NCBI GenBank assembly: GCA_000149225.2
Contig: CM000694.1
Coordinates: forward strand, 558,001-622,000
Source of the DNA: Lachancea kluyveri NRRL Y-12651
Taxonomy: Eukaryota; Ascomycota; Saccharomycetes; Saccharomycetales; Saccharomycetaceae
Length of the DNA stretch: 64,000 nucleotides
Direction of reading: 5' to 3'
In this document: positions 58,601-64,000 of the stretch, piece by piece
Position numbering within the stretch: position 1 is the first letter of the stretch
Layout of the letters: the number at the start of each line of letters is the position of its first letter
Program-made: the position numbers and the translations under genes
The notes under the pieces: model-generated
Seen by the model: the letters and a program-made list of their open reading frames with translations, nothing else
The model's database searches: none
What the model was told of the DNA's origin: nothing

Positions 58601-58972
58601 GCTCGAAGATAAATTCCAGGCATACCTTGGCGAAAGAAAAAAAAAAAGGCTGGGCCAGGATTACTATGTACGCTTCTCTTTCCTTCCATCCTATGACCGT
58701 TACACGATTTTAACATTCAATTATGTACTCAGTATATTATGAACTAATGACAACTTTTGTGTCCCAAAGATAAACCCGCCGCTATCAAAGTGGTAAAGCA
58801 AAAACGTCTAAAACGGAGTTGTATCAAAGGCTCAAGGGAGGAAAAACTTGTAATCTCGACGCAACGACAATCACGCCGAAATTCTTCATCCACTATCAAA
58901 AACTATACATAAACTCTAAATCAAGTGCCAATCCTTTGGCAAAAAACTAGAATTAGAGAAAAAAAGGGGTTA
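58601..58972. other. Gap between the monooxygenase gene and U3
   Basis: Convergent 3' regions of about 370 bases, with an A tract at 58637-58649. Nothing else recognised. Confidence 0.5.
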
Positions 58973-59457
58973 ACTTGTCAGACTGCCATTTGTACCCACC
59001 CAGTAATGTCCATCCCTTCACAAAGAAGTACATGGACTGGGCCAAGATCATCGCGCCTATTAAAAGTGGGAGAAGAGCCCGAAGGCCGACTCCCGTTGCA
59101 AAAGGCAAAGCAAAAAGTGTAAAAGGAATAGATGGCCAAACCGCTTAGGGTTGTGGACCAAGCTAAAGTTAATACAAATTTTTGTTCTCACTCTTGGGTA
59201 CAAAGGTTCTGCGGCTCATCAACCAAGTTGGATTCAGTGGCTCTTTTGAAGAGTCAAAGAGTGACGATTCCTATAGAAATGATCCTACTGTGGAAGGTGT
59301 TAGTTAAAATCTCTGTCAAATACTGGATGCGAAATAGGAATGTAATCCAAAAATCCAACTTGGAAACATCATCAACGGCAGACAGATTCCAAACCAAGTT
59401 TGGATTGCTGCTGTTGATTGATAGTGTAGGGTAAAACACATACTGAAGTACGTCGAC
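58973..59457 (-). ncRNA. SNR17: U3 snoRNA (snR17) with a spliceosomal intron
   Basis: Box C/D snoRNA that base-pairs with pre-rRNA in the SSU processome. The 5' exon GTCGACGTACTTCA (59457-59444) equals the S. cerevisiae U3 start and is cut by a GTATGT 5' splice site. After the intron come GATCATTTCTATAGGAATCG (box A/A') and the block GTCACTCTTTGACTC with ATCCAACTTGGTTGATGAG (box C'). Later come GAGTGAGA (box B), GATGATC (box C, 59046-59052) and GTCTGA (box D, 58978-58983), ending TGACAAGT. Mature length is about 326 nt (S. cerevisiae 333). A TATAAAAG box lies upstream (59523-59530). S. cerevisiae snR17a and snR17b sit beside RPL33B and RPL33A, matching this position. Confidence 0.96.
59285..59443 (-). 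other. Intron of U3 snoRNA
   Basis: About 159 bases: GTATGT at the 5' end, branch-site-like AACTAAC (in TTAACTAACACC) about 20 bases from the 3' end, then the tandem acceptors CAG and TAG (CAGTAG). TAG is favoured because it yields the conserved GATCATT exon start; the exact acceptor is uncertain. Confidence 0.85.
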
Positions 59458-59522
59458 ATAGATTTAAAAAAGAATAAAAAAAAGATGTGCAAAAAGATGA
59501 ACAATGAAAGGATACCCAAGCC

Positions 59523-59530
59523 CTTTTATA
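59523..59530 (-). promoter_or_regulatory. TATA box of U3
   Basis: TATAAAAG on the minus strand, 66-73 bases before the U3 5' end. Confidence 0.6.
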
Positions 59531-59713
59531 GTTTTTCATCCGAGAATGGTAAGAAGCCCTACAAGTTCTTTTGACGTATTAAAAAAAGAAACGTGGGTCC
59601 GGGTTACCGTATTTGGTATATTCGTTGACTTGTCAGGGTTTGTTTGTTCTCATTGCAGTTCCAACTGGTGTGTCAGGGCTTTTTACATCTGTCATCAGCA
59701 ATGTGACTTTGTA

Positions 59714-59763
59714 ACACCCATACTTTTTTCTATCTTGCAAGGCTTATATTAGACCCATACATT
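59714..59763 (+). promoter_or_regulatory. Two Rap1-type sites of RPL33
   Basis: ACACCCATACTTT (59714-59726) and AGACCCATACATT (59751-59763), in the same orientation, match the Rap1 consensus ACACCCRYACAYM with one or two changes each. They are 361-410 bases before the RPL33 ATG, the usual arrangement in ribosomal protein gene promoters of this family. Confidence 0.7.
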
Positions 59764-60123
59764 TGTAGTTTGTATTTTTTTGTTAACTGTTGTTACGGGT
59801 TTCCGAGGAACAAGAAAACCTATGACGTTAACCGACCCTAACAATCTGGAACCTTTGGCGTTGCGGTTCTCCCACCCAACGCGTTCCCTGCCCAGCAGCC
59901 TGGCCTCTCGTACCACTCCCCTCCAGTGCTTCTTCCCAAACCTAGGCTGGTCCCTTCCTGGGAGACCACTCGCGTCCACGCTCACTCTCGACCGCGCTAC
60001 GGAGCTCTCACCGTCTTTCCCTCTCAGCCCTCTGGTGGCTTGCACCAAAACAACTTGTGAAGAGTATTTCATCATTCATAGCTTACTCTCCAACAGAGGA
60101 AATACTCCAATAACCAATAAAAG

Positions 60124-60949
<826 letters not shown>

Positions 60950-61287
60950 GCATGTTGCTGTATAAGTACCCTCTCACAACTTTTTTAAGTAACTATTAAT
61001 GCAAGTATAAAATCTTTATTTGGTTTTTCGTGAGAATGTGCGTTATTGTGTATATCTATAAATTTTTCAACTTTCAGGTATTGATAACGTGTCATTCTAA
61101 TATCGATGCATATTGTTCATTATGAGATATAGTAATGTACATAAAGAGTTAGCAGATCATTATATGCAAAAGCAAAGCTTTGTTTGAAGGAAATTTAAAA
61201 AACGCGTACGTGTTCATACACGCACACGCACACACATAAACATAAATTTTACCATAATTGGTGGCGCCGCCGTTATCTTTTCAAGTT
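60950..61287. other. Convergent RPL33/KIN4 gap
   Basis: AT-rich 3' regions with a short CA repeat near 61220-61236. No gene seen. Confidence 0.5.
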
Positions 61288-63999
61288 CTATAGTCGCATG
61301 CTTCTTCTCTTAAAAAAGTCCATCACCTTCTTAGCAGTAGACTGTTCCCTTGGGCGTTCCTGTAGATTTTGAGTCTGCAGTTGCTGATTTCTAGACAAAG
61401 ATGAGATTCTTAGAGATGCCCGGTTGTTACTTTTTGTAGATGGAACCATCTCAGACACTGGATTTGTTTTTGGAGCAATCATTGAGTGACGTGCTAATCT
61501 ATTGTTAGAAGAAGATGACGACGACTGTGATGGAATGCGCTTATCCAAATTCTTTTTCGGTGTAGATGTCGAGCTCGTTCTTGTCACATTTTTAGACTTA
61601 CTACTGGAAAGAGAATGGGTTGATTTAATGGAGCGTTCAGAATTGGATAACTTTCTCATGGAATGTTCTTTACTTACATTGGACTCAAGGCTAGATTTGG
61701 ACGTGTTATAGGAAGAATAAAACGATAGAAAGCTGAACCTTTTTTTCTCGCGTTTTTCCACGTAAAACTTGCGAGCCTGTTCCTTTGAATGCGGCTCAGT
61801 ATCACTTCTAGTGACAGAGGGTTTCTCGGCTTCAGGTTTGGCTGCTGCTTCCACAGCAATAACTGATTTTTCGATAACTGCCACTTCTTCGGCCTCTTCG
61901 GACACCGCGCCAAAGATTTTATCGTAAATTACAGCACTGTAACGTTGGCTTTGTCTACGTTGTCTAGTAATTTCTGCTTTATTGTTAGCATCTTCGACTT
62001 GTTCATAAATTTTCTTGGTAACAGTGCCACCATTTTCATTATCCGATGACTTTATTAAATCACCGGCAACAATTTGTAAATCAACAGATGGCTTACTAAT
62101 AGTAAATGAGCTGCGTTGGACAATTTGAGGTGAGCTATTATGGCTGCTACTTGCGCTGTTGTTACCGCTGTTTACAGCATCTGGGGCAATTGTGGGAGCA
62201 CTACTGGCAAGAGTAGAACCATTTAGCATAGTTGAAACATTTGCGGAATGTGACATCATTGTAACTCCGGGAACAGTACTATTGTTAATATTAAACTCTG
62301 AATGTGCAGCATAAGATGTTGGATGGTATGATGTTGGCCTTGGTCTTCTGTGTGACATCAAGTGGTGGTGGTTGGTGTGGTTATTACCATTAGCGGAAGT
62401 AGTTGATGCAGAAATCGGAACCTTAAATCCACTTAATTGTGTAGAAGATGATGGTGGAGATAACTGTGTTGGTGGCAACATGATTTTTTCACTATAAAAT
62501 GAATCTCTGCCATTTTGACCAACTATAGGCGCAGAACCCTTTTGGGGGCTAGCTTCTATTATCACACTATTTCTATTCATTAGTGATGAGACCCCATTAT
62601 GGGTAGTTGATCTTGGCATGCCGAAAGCTTGTAGTCTTGCTCCAGAAGAGTTAGCAGAATGTTGTATCGATTGTGGTTGATGTGGAGGTGTTGACTGATG
62701 CTGAGAGTCTTGGTGTAATGAGTTTGAAGATATGGATGTAGTAAAGTGAGCATGGTGATGATGATGATGTTCTCTTTCAGCATCTACCACAGCTTGTAAA
62801 GCAATTGATGCAGCAGAATTACTTCTGCTGTGATGGCTTCGCCTAACAGGAGAGTGCCTCAATTCTGATGAAGGAGAGGAAGGTTTGGCGATAGCATGTG
62901 ACTGAGACTCTTGCGGTGGAACAGGTTGAGAGTACAAAGAGGAATCCATGATGAAGGAGTTACGCCTCTCGCCCTTAGAGCCAGCTGATGAAGTAGAGCA
63001 GTTGGAATGTGGTCTAACTTGGGACTTCGGTGGAGGCGGCCTGAACAACTCTTTACCTTCCAGTGTACGGTCCCACTCTTCTGGGGTAATTGTCAAAAAA
63101 GGACAGTGTGGTTGCAACCATTGATGTTGCTCCACTTGTCGTAGGTTTAATCTCTTCTTGGGGTTTGAAACAAGAATCCTTCTAAGTAAATCTCTCGGAA
63201 CAGGGTTGATGTATTCAGGAAATTTCAAGGGGGTTTTGGTAATGTAGTGATACAACTTTGCAATGTCATCACCTTCTGGATTTTCCGAATCATCGTCCCA
63301 CGGCAAATATCCTGCAAGCATCGCGTACATGATAACACCACAAGACCAAATATCGGCTTTACGAGCCTCGTAAGGTTTAGTGGTGACAACTAATTCAGGA
63401 GCAGCGTAACACGGAGATCCACATGAAGTTTTCATTAATTCATTTTTATGGTTAAACTCGTTAACAAACCCAAAATCAGTGATCAGCAAGTTTTCATTTT
63501 TGTCTAATAACAAATTTTCCAGTTTTAAATCTCTATGAACTAAGCCCTTTGAATGCATGTAATGAACTCCACTAATTAGCTGTGCAAATAGTCTGCAGGC
63601 AGCATGCTCCTTTAAACGTCGCTTTTTCTGGATATATCTATAAAATTCACCGCCAGATGCGTACTCTAGAACAATCCCGATATATTTCGAATTCTGTAAC
63701 ACCTCTTCTAATCTGACAATATTCGGATGGGTTAAATGTTTCAGTGCGTTGATTTCACGATAGATTTTTACTTCCTTGTCAGAATTCTTGGGAACAGTAT
63801 CTCTTCTGATTAATTTGATGGCAACCTGTTTTGGAACTTCGTTCGACCCCGTGGTCTTTGACCAGCCCAGCTTCACTTTACCAAATTCGCCCTCACCTAG
63901 CGTAGATCCGACGATGTACGGACCAAAAGTGACCTGTTTTCTCTTATGTCTATATGAAGATGATGAATGCTGATGAGATGAGGTAGCCGGCGCGGTACC
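61288..63999 (-). CDS. KIN4: Kin4/Frk1-type Ser/Thr kinase (5' partial)
   Basis: Single-copy counterpart of S. cerevisiae KIN4 (spindle-position checkpoint kinase acting on Bfa1) and FRK1. The frame is open to the window edge, so the N-terminus is missing; about 903 residues are visible. Just inside the edge comes the glycine loop STLGEGEFGKVKLGW. The kinase domain continues with QVAIKLIRRD, HRDLKLENLLL, DFGFVNEF, and TSCGSPCYAAPE, whose threonine is the site phosphorylated by Elm1 in Kin4. The long Ser/Asn/His-rich tail (with a six-His run) ends in the conserved basic KKVMDFFKRRSMRL. RPL33-KIN4/FRK1 adjacency is as on both S. cerevisiae chromosomes. Confidence 0.93.
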   Translation of the reverse strand, partial: GTAPATSSHQHSSSSYRHKRKQVTFGPYIVGSTLGEGEFGKVKLGWSKTTGSNEVPKQVAIKLIRRDTVPKNSDKEVKIYREINALKHLTHPNIVRLEEVLQNSKYIGIVLEYASGGEFYRYIQKKRRLKEHAACRLFAQLISGVHYMHSKGLVHRDLKLENLLLDKNENLLITDFGFVNEFNHKNELMKTSCGSPCYAAPELVVTTKPYEARKADIWSCGVIMYAMLAGYLPWDDDSENPEGDDIAKLYHYITKTPLKFPEYINPVPRDLLRRILVSNPKKRLNLRQVEQHQWLQPHCPFLTITPEEWDRTLEGKELFRPPPPKSQVRPHSNCSTSSAGSKGERRNSFIMDSSLYSQPVPPQESQSHAIAKPSSPSSELRHSPVRRSHHSRSNSAASIALQAVVDAEREHHHHHHAHFTTSISSNSLHQDSQHQSTPPHQPQSIQHSANSSGARLQAFGMPRSTTHNGVSSLMNRNSVIIEASPQKGSAPIVGQNGRDSFYSEKIMLPPTQLSPPSSSTQLSGFKVPISASTTSANGNNHTNHHHLMSHRRPRPTSYHPTSYAAHSEFNINNSTVPGVTMMSHSANVSTMLNGSTLASSAPTIAPDAVNSGNNSASSSHNSSPQIVQRSSFTISKPSVDLQIVAGDLIKSSDNENGGTVTKKIYEQVEDANNKAEITRQRRQSQRYSAVIYDKIFGAVSEEAEEVAVIEKSVIAVEAAAKPEAEKPSVTRSDTEPHSKEQARKFYVEKREKKRFSFLSFYSSYNTSKSSLESNVSKEHSMRKLSNSERSIKSTHSLSSSKSKNVTRTSSTSTPKKNLDKRIPSQSSSSSSNNRLARHSMIAPKTNPVSEMVPSTKSNNRASLRISSLSRNQQLQTQNLQERPREQSTAKKVMDFFKRRSMRL

Positions 64000-64000
64000 C

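Larger units (their letters stand above)
59458..60123. other. U3/RPL33 divergent promoter region
   Basis: Carries the U3 TATA box, two Rap1-type sites, and then an unusually C-rich, GC-rich stretch (about 59825-60055) just before RPL33. Open frames through the GC-rich part on both strands look like composition artefacts. Confidence 0.5.

Overview
This is nuclear DNA from a budding yeast of the family Saccharomycetaceae. The evidence is dense, mostly intron-less genes, GTATGT/TACTAAC splicing signals, a Rap1-driven ribosomal protein gene with an intron after codon 6, an intron-containing U3 snoRNA, and ordinary leucine CTG decoding. About 35 protein genes are recognisable and most have a clear S. 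cerevisiae counterpart. The order is not that of S. cerevisiae. Genes that lie on S. cerevisiae chromosome XVI left (CDC60, PET20, AIM44, TGS1, PRM4, KIP2, PEP4, RAD53, RRD2, PRP46, YPL150W, ATG5, PPT2, PXA1, NOP53, POC4) are interleaved with genes that lie on chromosome XV right (DGA1, ESA1, PUS7, SSP2, MET7, ABP140, YOR238W, DFR1), all single copy and in consistent relative orientation. That zipper is what a lineage that split off before the whole-genome duplication should show. A Zygosaccharomyces/Torulaspora-type yeast is my best guess; the genus is inference.

Layout: 1-5.0 kb, the 3' part of CDC60, a 1.9 kb gap with promoter-like elements, and a small unrecognised acidic protein. 5.7-20 kb, PET20, a lipase-like alpha/beta hydrolase, AIM44, TGS1, PRM4, KIP2, PEP4 and RAD53. 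20-25.3 kb, an accessory patch: a LicD/Mnn4-type membrane protein, the DGA1 acyltransferase, and a gene for an IS607-family serine recombinase whose nucleophilic serine is replaced by glycine. 25.4-44.2 kb, RRD2, ESA1, PRP46, PUS7, SSP2, MET7, the YPL150W kinase, an ecdysoneless/SGT1 homologue absent from S. cerevisiae, ATG5 and ABP140/TRM140, which keeps the CTT-AGG-C programmed +1 frameshift. 44.5-51.3 kb, PPT2, an MPR1 acetyltransferase, a DUF1749 hydrolase, PXA1 and YOR238W. 51.5-64 kb, NOP53, KES1/HES1, DFR1, POC4, a flavin monooxygenase, U3 snoRNA, RPL33 and the 5'-truncated KIN4/FRK1 kinase.

Functional themes: RNA and ribosome biogenesis (TGS1, PUS7, NOP53, PRP46, U3, RPL33, TRM140), with PAC/RRPE promoter motifs at PUS7 and NOP53; lipid metabolism (DGA1, PXA1, KES1, lipase-like enzyme); checkpoint and kinase signalling (RAD53, YPL150W, KIN4); vacuole/autophagy (PEP4, ATG5); and folate/one-carbon metabolism (MET7, DFR1). 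No LTR retrotransposon, tRNA gene, CRISPR array or convincing centromere was seen. The most unusual item is the apparently domesticated, nucleophile-less IS607 recombinase.
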